A stretch of 64,000 bases of DNA from Pelagibius sp965227505 (GCF_965227505.1 NZ_OZ245757.1:3348001-3412000), one strand, 5' to 3'; shown: positions 47,560 to 57,027, numbered from the stretch's first letter. Translations and numbers: made by a program. Notes: generated from the letters alone by a model not told the origin.

Positions 47560-49020
47560 ATGGCTTCTTTGTTGAAGATTTTCGGCCGGAACGCGCGCTT
47601 CCTGCGCCGCCGTGCGGTTCTGACCATCACGGCGGCGACGGTTCTGGCGGCCGCGGCCATCCCCGTTGGGGCACAGGAAGCGCGCCTGACGGCGGAGGGG
47701 CGCGAGTCGCTGGCGCTGACGATCTACGAGCAGGATCTGGCCCTGGTCAGCGAGCAGCGGCGGCTGAACCTGCCGGCCGGCGCCTCCGAACTGGCGATCG
47801 AAGATGTCAGCAACCTGCTGCGGCCGGAGACCGTGTTGCTGAGCGGCCAGGGCTTGCGGGTTCTGGAACAGAGCTTCGTCGCCGACCTGCTGACGCCGCA
47901 GCGCCTCCTGGAAGCCTCCCTCGGCAAGACCGTCCGCCTCATCCGGACCCACCCGGAAACCGGCGCCGACACGGTCTTCGACGCCGAGGTGCTCTCCCTG
48001 GCCGGTGGCCTGGTGCTGCGGGTTGACGGGCAGATCGAAATCTCGCCGCCGGGGCGGATCGCCTTTGCGGAGCTGCCGCCGGGCCTGCGCAGCGAACCGG
48101 CGCTGCTCGCCCGGCTGGCCGGCCAGACGGCGGGGGAGCAGGCCCTGCAACTCGCCTATCTGACCTCGGGCCTGTCCTGGCGCGCCGACTACGTGGCGCG
48201 GCTGAACGAGGCGGACGACACCCTCGACCTCCAGGCTCTTGCAACCCTGACCAACGGGACGCGCAGCGACTTCCCGGCGGCCGACCTGCGGCTGGTGGCC
48301 GGCCAGGTGAATCAAACGGCCCGCCCGCTGATGATGGCGCGCCAGGAAATGGACGCGGCCCTGCCCCAGGCGATGGCGGCGCCGGCCGATATGGCGCGGG
48401 CGCCGCAGTCGGCCTCGGACCGCTACGTCTACACCGTGGCGCTGCCGGTCACCCTGCTGCGCGGCGAGACCAAGCAGGTGCCGCTGATGAGCGCCGCCGG
48501 GGTCAAGGTCGCCCGCGAGTACCGCTTCGACGGTCTCGCAATCGGCAATCCCAACATCGAGGAGGTCGGGCCGGTCTCCGCCGCCCTGATCATGGAACTG
48601 GAAAACTCTGCCGAACTGGGCCTGGGCGCCCCCCTGCCATCGGGGGTGGTGCGGATCTACGGCCCCGGGCCGGGCGGTCAGCCGCTGTTTCTGGGCGAGG
48701 ACCGCATGACCCAGACACCGGAAGGCGAGACCGCGCGGCTCAGCCTGGGCCGGGCCTTCGACGTCACGGCACGGGCGACGCGCACGGCCTTCGAGCGGCT
48801 GTCCAACCGCAGCTACGAGACCGGCCAGCGCATCGTGGTGCAGAACGCCAAGGCCGAGGCGGTGGAGGTGCTGGTCGGCGGCAGCCTGCCCCAGGGCTGG
48901 TCGATGCTGGAGGAAAGCGCGGCTCACGAGAAGGAAAGCGCCAACCGCATCGTCTGGCGCCTGCAGGTCCCGGCCGGCGGCGAGGCGGAGGTCAGCTACC
49001 GCATCAGAGTGCTGAATTAA
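47560..49020 (+). CDS. Exported DUF4139 domain protein
   Basis: 486 residues. An Arg-rich n-region plus hydrophobic core ending VGAQEA (about residue 40) makes a signal peptide. The mature protein is beta-rich; the DUF4139 region (about 200-486) includes LSWRADYVARL, LATLTNGTRSDF and the C-terminal EAEVSYRIRVL. Family members are exported proteins of unknown function, some with mucoidy or envelope links. It is convergent with rmuC. Confidence 0.85.
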   Translation: MASLLKIFGRNARFLRRRAVLTITAATVLAAAAIPVGAQEARLTAEGRESLALTIYEQDLALVSEQRRLNLPAGASELAIEDVSNLLRPETVLLSGQGLRVLEQSFVADLLTPQRLLEASLGKTVRLIRTHPETGADTVFDAEVLSLAGGLVLRVDGQIEISPPGRIAFAELPPGLRSEPALLARLAGQTAGEQALQLAYLTSGLSWRADYVARLNEADDTLDLQALATLTNGTRSDFPAADLRLVAGQVNQTARPLMMARQEMDAALPQAMAAPADMARAPQSASDRYVYTVALPVTLLRGETKQVPLMSAAGVKVAREYRFDGLAIGNPNIEEVGPVSAALIMELENSAELGLGAPLPSGVVRIYGPGPGGQPLFLGEDRMTQTPEGETARLSLGRAFDVTARATRTAFERLSNRSYETGQRIVVQNAKAEAVEVLVGGSLPQGWSMLEESAAHEKESANRIVWRLQVPAGGEAEVSYRIRVLN

Positions 49021-49023
49021 GCT

Positions 49024-49064
49024 ATTTCAAGTTAATAGTCGATTTTGATCGCATTTAACTTAAA
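49024..49064. terminator. AT-rich inverted repeat between convergent DUF4139 and rmuC genes
   Basis: TTT-C-AAGTTAA (49025-49035) is complementary to TTAACTTAAA (49055-49064) apart from one bulged C, with a 19-base loop. It lies in a 58-base island (49021-49078) of strikingly low GC against a GC-rich background. Position suggests a bidirectional terminator, but the stem is weak, so this is tentative. Confidence 0.4.
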
Positions 49065-49074
49065 ATAAGTAAAT

Positions 49075-50208
49075 TCAATGCTTGGTGATCTGGGGCGGCG
49101 GGGCTGATGCCGGCTCCAGGGCGGCGGCGGAGCCGTCGTCCTCCAGCTCCAGCTCGCCGATCTTCTCGCCGCGGCGCAGGATCTTGCCGGAGGAGGTACG
49201 GATTTCGTGGATGTCCCGGCGGGCCATCTCGAAGTGGCTCTCCAGGTTGTTCACCCGTTTGTCCAGGCGCAGGACGTCGCCCATCATCTTCTCCACTTCG
49301 GTCTGGATGATGCCAGCCTGCTCGCGCATGCGCACGTCCTTCAGCACCGCCCGCACCGTGTGCAGGGTCGCCATCAGGGTGGTGGGGGAGACGATCCAGA
49401 CCCGCGCCTTGTAGGACTCCTCGACGACGCTGCGGAAATTGGCGTGGAGTTCGGCGTAGACCGCCTCGCTGGGCAGGAACAGGAGCGCCGATTCCGCCGT
49501 CTCCCCGGCCAGGATGTAGCGTGCCGCGATGTCCTGGACGTGGCGCTTCAGATCCTGGGCGAAGGCGCGGCGGGCCGGCGCCAGGGCGGCTTCGTCGCTG
49601 CCCGCGGCGCGCAGCGCCTCATAGCTTTCCAGCGGAAACTTGGCGTCGATGGCGATCGACCCCGGCGGATTGGGCAGTTTCAGCAGGCAGTCGGGCCGCC
49701 GGCCGTTGCCCAGCGTCGCCTGGAAGGCATAGGCCGAAGGCGGCAGCGCCGCCTCCACCAGGTCGCGCAGCTGCACCTCGCCGAAGGCGCCGCGCGCCTG
49801 CTTGTTGGCCAGGATGTCCTGCAGGCCCACCATCTGGCCGGACAGCTCCGCCAGGTTCTGCTGCGCCTTGTCGATCACCGCCAGGCGCTCGCGCAGTTCG
49901 GTCAGGGTGGTCTGGCTCTTGGTCGCGCTCTCGTTCAGGCGGTCGCCGACGCGCTTGGAGAAGGTCTCCAGCCGCTCCTCCACCGCCTTGGCCATCTGGC
50001 GTTCCTGGGCCTGAAGCTGATCGGTGATCCGGGCCTGCACCGCGGCCTGGCTTTCCGCCATCTGGGCCAGCCGCCCCGCGAGGGCCGCCAGCTCGCTTTC
50101 GCGCCCGTCCTCCTGGGCCGGCCGCCGCCGCTCCCGCAGCAGGAACAAGCCCAGAACGACTGCGACGGCCGTCACCGCCACTGCGACGAGAATCACCAGG
50201 GAATCCAT
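49075..50208 (-). CDS. rmuC: DNA recombination protein RmuC
   Basis: 377 residues from the ATG at 50208; the frame runs open upstream to 51135. An N-terminal membrane helix (about 3-23), a long coiled coil (about 35-130) and the RmuC nuclease-like domain with GAFGEVQLRDLVE, KFPLESYEAL and VWIVSPTTLMATLHTV. It limits DNA inversions at short repeats in E. coli. It is transcribed alone. Confidence 0.94.
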   Translation of the reverse strand: MDSLVILVAVAVTAVAVVLGLFLLRERRRPAQEDGRESELAALAGRLAQMAESQAAVQARITDQLQAQERQMAKAVEERLETFSKRVGDRLNESATKSQTTLTELRERLAVIDKAQQNLAELSGQMVGLQDILANKQARGAFGEVQLRDLVEAALPPSAYAFQATLGNGRRPDCLLKLPNPPGSIAIDAKFPLESYEALRAAGSDEAALAPARRAFAQDLKRHVQDIAARYILAGETAESALLFLPSEAVYAELHANFRSVVEESYKARVWIVSPTTLMATLHTVRAVLKDVRMREQAGIIQTEVEKMMGDVLRLDKRVNNLESHFEMARRDIHEIRTSSGKILRRGEKIGELELEDDGSAAALEPASAPPPQITKH

Positions 50209-50225
50209 GGCGCGACTCCGAAAGA

Positions 50226-50240
50226 GAACAGAACGCGAAT
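50226..50240 (-). promoter_or_regulatory. LexA-like box before rmuC (one mismatch)
   Basis: On the minus strand ATTC-N7-GTTC, 18 bases before the rmuC start codon. The alphaproteobacterial LexA consensus is GTTC-N7-GTTC, so one base differs. A DNA-repair target makes it plausible, but a half-conserved direct repeat of this size can occur by chance. Confidence 0.3.
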
Positions 50241-50424
50241 CGAAGATTAGCACAGCACGGCGCCCCGGCCTAAGCAAGCCGCACAGGCGGGCTGCCTGGC
50301 GCGCGTGATCCCGATCCCTTGACCCCCGGCCCTGCAGGCAATACCTAGTGCCTGTCCGGCGCAGCGCGGCGGCGCCCGAAACCGGCAACCCCCAGGAACC
50401 CCCAGGAACCCCAGCGATCCGACC

Positions 50425-50961
50425 ATGGCCCTGCTTCCCATCATCACCGCCCCCGACCCGCGCCTGAAGAAGGTCTGTGCGCCCGTGGAGGCCGTGGACG
50501 ACGAGATCCGCCGGCTGATGGATGACATGCTGGAGACCATGTACAACGCCCCGGGCATCGGCCTGGCCGCGCCGCAGGTGGGTGTGCTGAAGCGGGTGAT
50601 CGTGGTCGATGTCGCCGGCGAAGGCGAGGAGAAAGCGCCGCTTTACATGGCCAATCCGGAACTCACCTGGGTGTCCGACGAGGATTCCTCCTACGAGGAG
50701 GGCTGCCTCTCCCTGCCGGAACACTATGGCGACGTTGTGCGCCCGGCGGCCATCACCGTGCGCTATCTGGACCACGAGAACGAGATCCGCGAGTTGCAGG
50801 CCGAGGGTCTGCTGGCCACCTGCATCCAGCACGAGATGGATCACCTGGAAGGCATCCTCTTCGTCGATCACATGACCGCGCTGAAGCGCAACATGATCCT
50901 GCGCAAGCTCTTGAAGGCCAAGAAGGCGGACAAGCCGCTGGCGAGCTACGCCACGGCCTGA
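50425..50961 (+). CDS. def: Peptide deformylase
   Basis: 178 residues with all three motifs: GIGLAAPQVG (45-53 region), EEGCLSLP (metal ligand C94) and QHEMDH (H136, catalytic E137, H140). It removes the N-formyl group from nascent proteins. First of a def-fmt-truA run; fmt starts 28 bases on. Confidence 0.97.
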   Translation: MALLPIITAPDPRLKKVCAPVEAVDDEIRRLMDDMLETMYNAPGIGLAAPQVGVLKRVIVVDVAGEGEEKAPLYMANPELTWVSDEDSSYEEGCLSLPEHYGDVVRPAAITVRYLDHENEIRELQAEGLLATCIQHEMDHLEGILFVDHMTALKRNMILRKLLKAKKADKPLASYATA

Positions 50962-50989
50962 GTCCGGGCCTGTGTCTGAGCCCGGCCCT

Positions 50990-52003
50990 ATGGCCCAACA
51001 CCCGGAACCCAGCAGCCACTCGTCCGGTAAGTCCCCGGGCAAGCAAACAGACAAGCCCCTGCGTCTGGCCTTCATGGGAACCCCGGACTTCGCCCTGCCG
51101 GCGCTGGAGGCCCTGGCCGAAGCCAAGCATGACATTGCCGCGGTCTATACCCAGCCGCCGCGCCCGGCCGGACGCGGACAGAAGTTCCGACCCTCGCCGG
51201 TGCAGGCCCTGGCGGAGGCGCGCGGCTGGCCGCTGCGCACGCTGAAGACCCTGCGCACGGAGGCCGCGGCCCGCGCCTTTGCAGACCTCGGCCTCGACGC
51301 GGCGGTGGTGGCGGCCTACGGCCTGATCCTGCCGCCCGCGATCCTCTCGGCGCCGCGCTTCGGCTGTCTGAACATCCACGCCTCCCTGCTGCCGCGCTGG
51401 CGCGGGGCGGCCCCCATCCAGAGGGCTATCCTGGCCGGCGACCAGAAGACCGGAATCACCATCATGCAGATGGACGAGGGCCTCGATACCGGCGCCATCC
51501 TTCTCCAGGAAAGCCTCGCCATCGGGCCGGACACCAATGCGCAGCAGCTCCACGATGCGCTGGCCGAACTGGGCGGGCGGCTCATCGTCGAGGCCCTGGC
51601 CGGGCTCGCGCGCGGGCGCCTCGAGGCACAGCCGCAGCCGGCCTTCGGCGTCACCTATGCCGAGAAGCTGGAGAAAAGCGAAGGCCGGCTCGACTGGTCC
51701 GAACCGGCGGCGGAGCTGGACCGCCGTGTCCGGGCCTTCACGCCCTGGCCCGGCGCCTTCTTCGAAATCGAGCACGACGGCAGGGCGGAGCGGGTGAAAG
51801 TCCTCGCCGCCATCCCGCTCCCGCAGGGCGGGCAGCCCGGCGCGGTGCTGGACCAGGCGCCCACCATCGCCTGCGGCGCCGGTGCCCTGCGCCTGCTGCA
51901 GGTTCAGCGGGCCGGGCGTGCGGCGATGTCGGCCGAGGCCTTCCTGCGCGGCTTCGACCTGCCCACCGGCAGCCGCCTGCCGCTCGGCGCAGCCGCTGGG
52001 TAG
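50990..52003 (+). CDS. fmt: Methionyl-tRNA formyltransferase
   Basis: 337 residues from the ATG at 50990 (a GTG at 50972 is possible). Formyl-transferase fold with FMGTPDFALPALEAL, catalytic NIHASLLPRWRGAAPIQRAI and the C-terminal OB-like domain. The first 25 residues before LRLAFMGT are a low-complexity extension. It formylates initiator Met-tRNA, the partner reaction to deformylase encoded upstream. Confidence 0.96.
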   Translation: MAQHPEPSSHSSGKSPGKQTDKPLRLAFMGTPDFALPALEALAEAKHDIAAVYTQPPRPAGRGQKFRPSPVQALAEARGWPLRTLKTLRTEAAARAFADLGLDAAVVAAYGLILPPAILSAPRFGCLNIHASLLPRWRGAAPIQRAILAGDQKTGITIMQMDEGLDTGAILLQESLAIGPDTNAQQLHDALAELGGRLIVEALAGLARGRLEAQPQPAFGVTYAEKLEKSEGRLDWSEPAAELDRRVRAFTPWPGAFFEIEHDGRAERVKVLAAIPLPQGGQPGAVLDQAPTIACGAGALRLLQVQRAGRAAMSAEAFLRGFDLPTGSRLPLGAAAG

Positions 52004-52011
52004 CCGCCGGC

Positions 52012-52794
52012 GTGTCGCGCTTTCAGATCATCGTCGAGTACGACGGCGGCGCCTTCGTCGGCTGGCAGCGCCAGGCGAACGGCCCTTCGGTCCAGGCCGC
52101 CTTGGAAGAGGCCGTGACCCGCTTTTGCGGCGAGACCGTACTGGTCGAGGGGGCCGGACGCACCGACGCGGGGGTCCATGCCCTGGCGCAGTCGGCGCAC
52201 CTGGATCTGGCGAAAGAGGTGGAGCCAGAGCGGGTGATGGCCGCCCTCAACTTTCACCTGAAGCCGGCGCCGGTGGCGGTGCTGGCGGTGCGCCGGGTGC
52301 CGGCGGACTTTCACGCCCGCTTTTCCGCCAACCGCCGCGCCTATCGCTACCGCATCGTCAACCGCCGGGCGCCCCTGGCGCTGGAGCGGGGCCAAGCCTG
52401 GTTCGTGCCCCAGCCGCTGGACGCCGCGGCCATGCATGCGGCGGCCCAGGTGCTGCTGGGGCGGCACGACTTCACATCTTTCCGGGCCAGCGAGTGCCAG
52501 GCTAAGTCGCCGGTGAAAACCCTAGACCGCCTGGATGTCACTTCCCGGGCCGACAGCTTCGGCCAGGCAATCGAGATCCACGCCGAGGCGCGCTCCTTCC
52601 TGCATCACCAGATCCGCAACTTCGCCGGCTCCCTGCGGCTGGTGGGCGAGGGCAAGTGGAGCGCCGGGAACCTGCGCCGGGCCTTGGAGGCGCAAGACCG
52701 GGCGGCAGCCGGTCCCACGGCGCCGGCCTGCGGCCTCTATCTCACCGAGGTCGGCTACCCAGACGACGTCTTCGAAATCTCTCAGAAGGACTGA
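52012..52794 (+). CDS. truA: tRNA pseudouridine(38-40) synthase TruA
   Basis: 260 residues from a GTG nine bases after the fmt stop. The catalytic aspartate is D52 in GAGRTDAGVHAL; YRYRIVNR and HHQIRNFAGSLRLVGEGKW are also typical. It modifies the anticodon stem of tRNAs. The stop is only three bases from the stop of the convergent dapE. Confidence 0.96.
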   Translation: MSRFQIIVEYDGGAFVGWQRQANGPSVQAALEEAVTRFCGETVLVEGAGRTDAGVHALAQSAHLDLAKEVEPERVMAALNFHLKPAPVAVLAVRRVPADFHARFSANRRAYRYRIVNRRAPLALERGQAWFVPQPLDAAAMHAAAQVLLGRHDFTSFRASECQAKSPVKTLDRLDVTSRADSFGQAIEIHAEARSFLHHQIRNFAGSLRLVGEGKWSAGNLRRALEAQDRAAAGPTAPACGLYLTEVGYPDDVFEISQKD

Positions 52795-52797
52795 CCG

Positions 52798-53967
52798 TCA
52801 GCCGGCGGCGTGGCGCTCCAGCAGGCTGCGGTAGATCGCCGTCAGGGCCGTGAGGTCTTCCACGCTGACGTTCTCGTCCACTTTGTGGGCGGTGGCGTTC
52901 AGCAGGCCCAGTTCGGCCACCGTGCAGTGGTCCTTGATGAAGCGGGCATCGGAGGTGCCGCCGCTGGTGCCCAGCTCCGGCGGCTTGCCGGTGATCTCCT
53001 CCACCGCCGCCGAGACCAGCGCGCTCCAGGGACCGGGCGGGCAGAGGAAGGACTCGCCGGAGACCCGGATCTTCAGGTCGTAGGCCGCCCCGCGCGAGGC
53101 GTCGAGCGCCCGGTCCAGGCGTTCGCGGATCCAGCGTTCCACCGCCGCGCTGTCATAGAGGTTGTTGAAGCGCACGTTGAAGCGCGCCTCGGCGGTCGCC
53201 GGGATCACATTGGTGGCGGCGTTGCCGACGTCGACGGAGGTGATCTGCAGGCTGGAGGGCGGGAAGTGCGCATTGCCGCCGTCCAGGGCCTCGCCGATCA
53301 GCGCGTCCAGCATGCGCGTCAGGTGGTGCAGCGGGTTGTCGGCCAGATGGGGATAGGCGGTGTGGCCCTGGGTGCCGGAGACCGAGAGCCGGGCGTTCAG
53401 GCTGCCGCGGCGGCCGATCTTCACCATGTCCGCCAGAGCTTCGTTGCTGGTGGGCTCGCCGACCAGGCAGCTGTCCAGCGCCTCGCCCTGCTCGCCCAGC
53501 CAGCGCAGCACCTTGCGGGTGCCGTTGATGGCCTCGCCCTCTTCGTCGCAGGTGATGAGCAGAGAGAGCGAGCCCCTGGGCTTGCCGCCCTCGGCCAGGA
53601 AGCCGCTGACCGCGGCGACGAAAGCGGCGATCGAGCCCTTCATGTCCACCGCGCCGCGGCCATAGAGCCGGCCGTCGCGGACCTCGGCGGCGAAGGGGTC
53701 GACGCTCCAGTCGTCGGGGTTGCCGACCGGGACGACGTCGTTGTGGCCGGCAAAGCAGAGGTTGGGGCCGCTGTCGCCGAGGCGGGCATAGAGGTTGTCG
53801 ACCTCGGCGCTGTCCTCCTCGGCGAAGGGCAGGCGGTGGCAGGTGAAGCCGAGCCCTTCCAGCGCCTCGCCCAGAACGTCCAGGCTGCCGGCCTCCGCCG
53901 GGGTGACGCTGGGGCAGCGGATCAGGGCCTGCGCCAGTTCGAGCGTGTCGATCTTGGTTGCCGCCAT
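52798..53967 (-). CDS. dapE: Succinyl-diaminopimelate desuccinylase
   Basis: 389 residues from the ATG at 53967; a longer frame continues through dapD but is not homologous. M20 metallopeptidase fold: CFAGHNDVVPVG, YGRGAVDMKGS, catalytic ITCDEEGEAING and the C-terminal ELGTSGGTSDARF. It removes succinate from N-succinyl-LL-diaminopimelate in lysine and peptidoglycan synthesis. It follows dapD by ten bases. Confidence 0.96.
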   Translation of the reverse strand: MAATKIDTLELAQALIRCPSVTPAEAGSLDVLGEALEGLGFTCHRLPFAEEDSAEVDNLYARLGDSGPNLCFAGHNDVVPVGNPDDWSVDPFAAEVRDGRLYGRGAVDMKGSIAAFVAAVSGFLAEGGKPRGSLSLLITCDEEGEAINGTRKVLRWLGEQGEALDSCLVGEPTSNEALADMVKIGRRGSLNARLSVSGTQGHTAYPHLADNPLHHLTRMLDALIGEALDGGNAHFPPSSLQITSVDVGNAATNVIPATAEARFNVRFNNLYDSAAVERWIRERLDRALDASRGAAYDLKIRVSGESFLCPPGPWSALVSAAVEEITGKPPELGTSGGTSDARFIKDHCTVAELGLLNATAHKVDENVSVEDLTALTAIYRSLLERHAAG

Positions 53968-53977
53968 GAGCCTGCGC

Positions 53978-54823
53978 TCAGTCGCGCAAAAGGTCGTTGA
54001 TCGAGGTCTTGGCGCGGGTGCGCTCGTCGACCTGCTTGATGATGACCGCGCAGTAGAGGCTGGGGCCCGGGCTGCCGTCGGGCAGCGGTTTGCCCGGCAG
54101 GCTGCCGGGCACCACGACGGAGTAGGCCGGCACCCGGCCCATGAAGACCTCGCCGCTGGTGCGGTCGACGATCTTGGTGGAAGCGCCGATGTAGACGCCC
54201 ATGGAGAGGACCGAGCCCTCCTCGACCACCACGCCTTCGACCACCTCCGAGCGGGCGCCGACGAAGCAGTTGTCCTCGATGATGACCGGGCCGGCCTGCA
54301 AAGGCTCCAGCACGCCGCCGATGCCCGCTCCGCCGGAGAGGTGCACGTTCTTGCCGATCTGGGCGCAGGAGCCGACGGTCGCCCAGGTGTCCACCATGGT
54401 CCCGGAGTCGACATAGGCGCCCAGGTTGACGAAGCTCGGCATCAGAACCACGCCGGGGGCGATGTAGGCGGAGTGGCGCACGGTGCAGTTGGGAACCGCG
54501 CGGAAGCCGGCGTCGCGGAAGCGGTTCTCGCCCCAGCCCGCGAACTTCGATGGCACCTTGTCCCACCATGCGGTCGCCTCGCCCGGCCCGCCGGGGATCA
54601 GCCCCATGTCGTTGAGGCGGAAGGACAGCAGCACCGCCTTCTTCAACCACTGGTTCACCTGCCAGCCGTCGCCGCCTTTTTCGGCGACACGGAAGCTGCC
54701 GGAGTCCAGCCCCTCCAGCGCCGCGGCCACCGCATCGCGGATCTCGCCGGTGGTTCCCGTGTTGACCGACTCGCGGTCTTCCCAGGCATTCTCAATGATG
54801 CCCTTCAGCTGGTCACTTTGCAT
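53978..54823 (-). CDS. dapD: 2,3,4,5-tetrahydropyridine-2,6-dicarboxylate N-succinyltransferase
   Basis: 281 residues. The N-terminal helical domain is followed by left-handed beta-helix hexapeptide repeats (VVLMPSFVNLGAYVDSGTMV, GKNVHLSGGAGIGGV), then the C-terminal strand. It succinylates tetrahydrodipicolinate, the step before the transaminase and DapE, and so belongs in one operon with dapE. The intervening dapC gene is not here. Confidence 0.96.
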   Translation of the reverse strand: MQSDQLKGIIENAWEDRESVNTGTTGEIRDAVAAALEGLDSGSFRVAEKGGDGWQVNQWLKKAVLLSFRLNDMGLIPGGPGEATAWWDKVPSKFAGWGENRFRDAGFRAVPNCTVRHSAYIAPGVVLMPSFVNLGAYVDSGTMVDTWATVGSCAQIGKNVHLSGGAGIGGVLEPLQAGPVIIEDNCFVGARSEVVEGVVVEEGSVLSMGVYIGASTKIVDRTSGEVFMGRVPAYSVVVPGSLPGKPLPDGSPGPSLYCAVIIKQVDERTRAKTSINDLLRD

Positions 54824-55076
54824 GGGGTCCTGCAGCTTGGTTCAGGCGGTGGATGGGGCGCAAATGCCCATAGAACAGATACCCGGGAACATGCGGTAGG
54901 CTTGGCGTCCTGTCAATTGCCCGTCCTCTCCCCAACGCCCCCGGCGGCCGCGCCCTTTCCCCGGCCTTCCCGCAGGCTGTCAGCGCTCCGCCGGCCGGGA
55001 GTCCCGCGGCGGCCCCTTGGCTTTCCCCTGGCCTCCCCCTGGCTTCCCCGCGGCGGCTCGGCTGAGCGCTTCAGGG

Positions 55077-55092
55077 TTAGCCGAAGGTTAAG
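55077..55092 (+). promoter_or_regulatory. CtrA-like site (near match) upstream of the diguanylate cyclase gene
   Basis: TTAG-CCGAAGG-TTAAG: one mismatch in the first half-site to the CtrA consensus TTAA-N7-TTAA. It lies 112 bases upstream of the perfect site at 55189. Both are in the 458-base gap between dapD and the cyclase gene, which holds no convincing open frame. Confidence 0.4.
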
Positions 55093-55188
55093 CGCGGGAA
55101 CGCGCCTGCCGGTTTCGCTGCTGGCGTGTGTTTGTGCCAAATTCGACACGCCGGAATGGCTGTAACGCAGGGGTTTCGGCCTTTGCAC

Positions 55189-55204
55189 TTAAGCGCATCT
55201 TAAC
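55189..55204 (+). promoter_or_regulatory. Perfect CtrA box upstream of the diguanylate cyclase gene
   Basis: TTAA-GCGCATC-TTAAC exactly fits the TTAA-N7-TTAAC consensus of the alphaproteobacterial cell-cycle/motility regulator CtrA. It ends 77 bases before the start codon at 55282, a usual distance for activation or repression. Matches with both half-sites intact are rare in sequence this GC-rich. Confidence 0.6.
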
Positions 55205-55281
55205 GGCAGAGGGCGCATCTTGGTGACCTCCAGATCACACACTCCGGCCCCCGGCAGGGCCGTGTCCGAAAAGGGGGTTTC

Positions 55282-57027
55282 ATGGCAAGGTCGCCCGCAA
55301 AGAGCGGCCCCACACAAGACGCCGTCCGGCAGGGCAGCTACGACCAGCTTCTCGAAGACGCGGCGCCCCCCGCGCTGTTCGGCGCCCATGGCGCCCTGGA
55401 ACTCTATCCCGGTGCCGTACTGCTGGCGGGCCACAACGGGATCGTGCTGCACGCCAACGAACTGGCGGCCCCCATTGCGACTCTCCTGACGGCGGGCGGC
55501 CACGAGGAACTGCGCGAGGCCGTCCGCGCGGCCATCCTGGGCACCGCCGCCCAGGTGAATCCCCTGGTGGTCACGGCGACCGAGGCCGGCAAGTCTGTCG
55601 AGCGCGCCTTCGACGTCACGGTGCTGCCCTGGAGCGAAGGCACCGCGGCGCTGCTGCTCGGGCGCGATGTCACGCTGGAACGCAGCCTGCGGTCGGCCCT
55701 CGTGGAATCGCGCCAGCGCTACAAGGATCTGGTGGAAATCTCCAACGACTTCGCCTGGGAGACCGATGCCGAGGGCTGCTTTGCCTTCGTCTCCCCGCGC
55801 GGTGCACTGGGCTATAAGGCCTCGGACCTCGTCGGGCGCCCGGCCAGCGACCTGCTGCTGGACCCCAAGCTTGCGGACAAGAGCCCCTTCAGTGCGAAGG
55901 AGCCTGTCGACGCGGCTGAGATCTGGGTCCGCGATGCCGCCGGCGAAAGCCTTTGCCTGCTCTCCACCGTCTTGCCGCTGACTGTCGATGGCGCATGGCT
56001 GGGCGCGCGCGGCGTGTGCCGCGACATCACCCAGCTGCGCTGCCACGAGGCGGAGCTTGCCGAAGCACAGAACCGCGAACGCCTGTTCTCCTACATCGTC
56101 AACATGGTGCGCCGCGAACTCGAACCGCAGCGCATGCTGACCGCAACGGCAGAGGCCCTGCTGCCGGCGCTGGCGCTCTCGGGCATCTCCATCCATGCCT
56201 TGGTCGACGGGGAAATCGGCCAGGCGCTGGCGCAGTCCGGGCAAGCGGCGGATGTTCAGGATCTCGCCGGCCTGTCCGAACTGCTGACGCCGGAAAACCT
56301 CGTCGCCGAACTGGAGCGCGACAGCGGCGCCGTCCTCGTCCGCGCCACCCGGTTCCGCGACGAAATGAACGGCCTGCTCTGTGTCTGGCGTTCCAGCGGC
56401 GCCCGCGGCTGGAGCCAGGAAGACCGCGGTCTGCTGAACAACATCTCCGGCCAGGTCGGCCTCGCCATCGAGCAGCTGGCCCGGCAGACGGAGATGGAAG
56501 TCCTCTCCATGACCGATCCGCTGACCGGTCTCGACAACCGCCGCAGCTTCACCGCCAAGCTGGAGAAACGCGTGGCGGCCGACAGCGGCGCCAAGCGGCC
56601 GGGGGCACTGATCTACGTCGATCTCGACAACTTCAAGCAGGTCAACGACACCCATGGCCATCAGACCGGCGACGAAGCGCTGCTGGACGTTGCCGCCCTA
56701 CTGAAAGAACAGTCGCGCGCCGGCGATCTTGCGGCGCGCCTCGGCGGCGACGAGTTCGCCCTCTTTCTCGAAGACATGGACCGCGCCACCGCCGAGCGCA
56801 AAGGCGAACGGCTGCTGAAGCTCGCCGAACGCCTGCGCGGATACTCCGGCGATGCGGACCATCCGCTCGGGTTTTCGCTGGGCATCGCCATTCACGAACC
56901 CAAGAAGGGCGAGAGCCTCGAATCGCTGCTGCGGCGCGCCGACGAGGCGATGTACGGCGCCAAGCGGTCGGGCAAGAATGCGCTTCGACTGGCCGCGGCC
57001 TTCGACCGCCGCAAGGCAGCCGACTGA
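55282..57027 (+). CDS. Diguanylate cyclase with PAS/GAF-like sensor region
   Basis: 581 residues. A PAS-like fold at about 40-135, a second PAS at about 145-255, a GAF-like region at about 270-400, and a GGDEF domain at about 405-572. The active site is intact, GGDEF at 488-492 (ARLGGDEFALFLE), and the product-inhibition I-site RxxD is present five residues earlier (R479, D482). It thus makes c-di-GMP from GTP and should be feedback-inhibited. There is no membrane helix. The stop overlaps the next start (TGATG), coupling it to the DUF2336 gene. Confidence 0.92.
   Translation: MARSPAKSGPTQDAVRQGSYDQLLEDAAPPALFGAHGALELYPGAVLLAGHNGIVLHANELAAPIATLLTAGGHEELREAVRAAILGTAAQVNPLVVTATEAGKSVERAFDVTVLPWSEGTAALLLGRDVTLERSLRSALVESRQRYKDLVEISNDFAWETDAEGCFAFVSPRGALGYKASDLVGRPASDLLLDPKLADKSPFSAKEPVDAAEIWVRDAAGESLCLLSTVLPLTVDGAWLGARGVCRDITQLRCHEAELAEAQNRERLFSYIVNMVRRELEPQRMLTATAEALLPALALSGISIHALVDGEIGQALAQSGQAADVQDLAGLSELLTPENLVAELERDSGAVLVRATRFRDEMNGLLCVWRSSGARGWSQEDRGLLNNISGQVGLAIEQLARQTEMEVLSMTDPLTGLDNRRSFTAKLEKRVAADSGAKRPGALIYVDLDNFKQVNDTHGHQTGDEALLDVAALLKEQSRAGDLAARLGGDEFALFLEDMDRATAERKGERLLKLAERLRGYSGDADHPLGFSLGIAIHEPKKGESLESLLRRADEAMYGAKRSGKNALRLAAAFDRRKAAD

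Noticed and set aside
55953..57026. Upstream extension of the DUF2336 frame into the diguanylate cyclase gene
   Set aside because: Out of phase with the clear GGDEF domain; the TGATG overlap gives a natural start at 57027.
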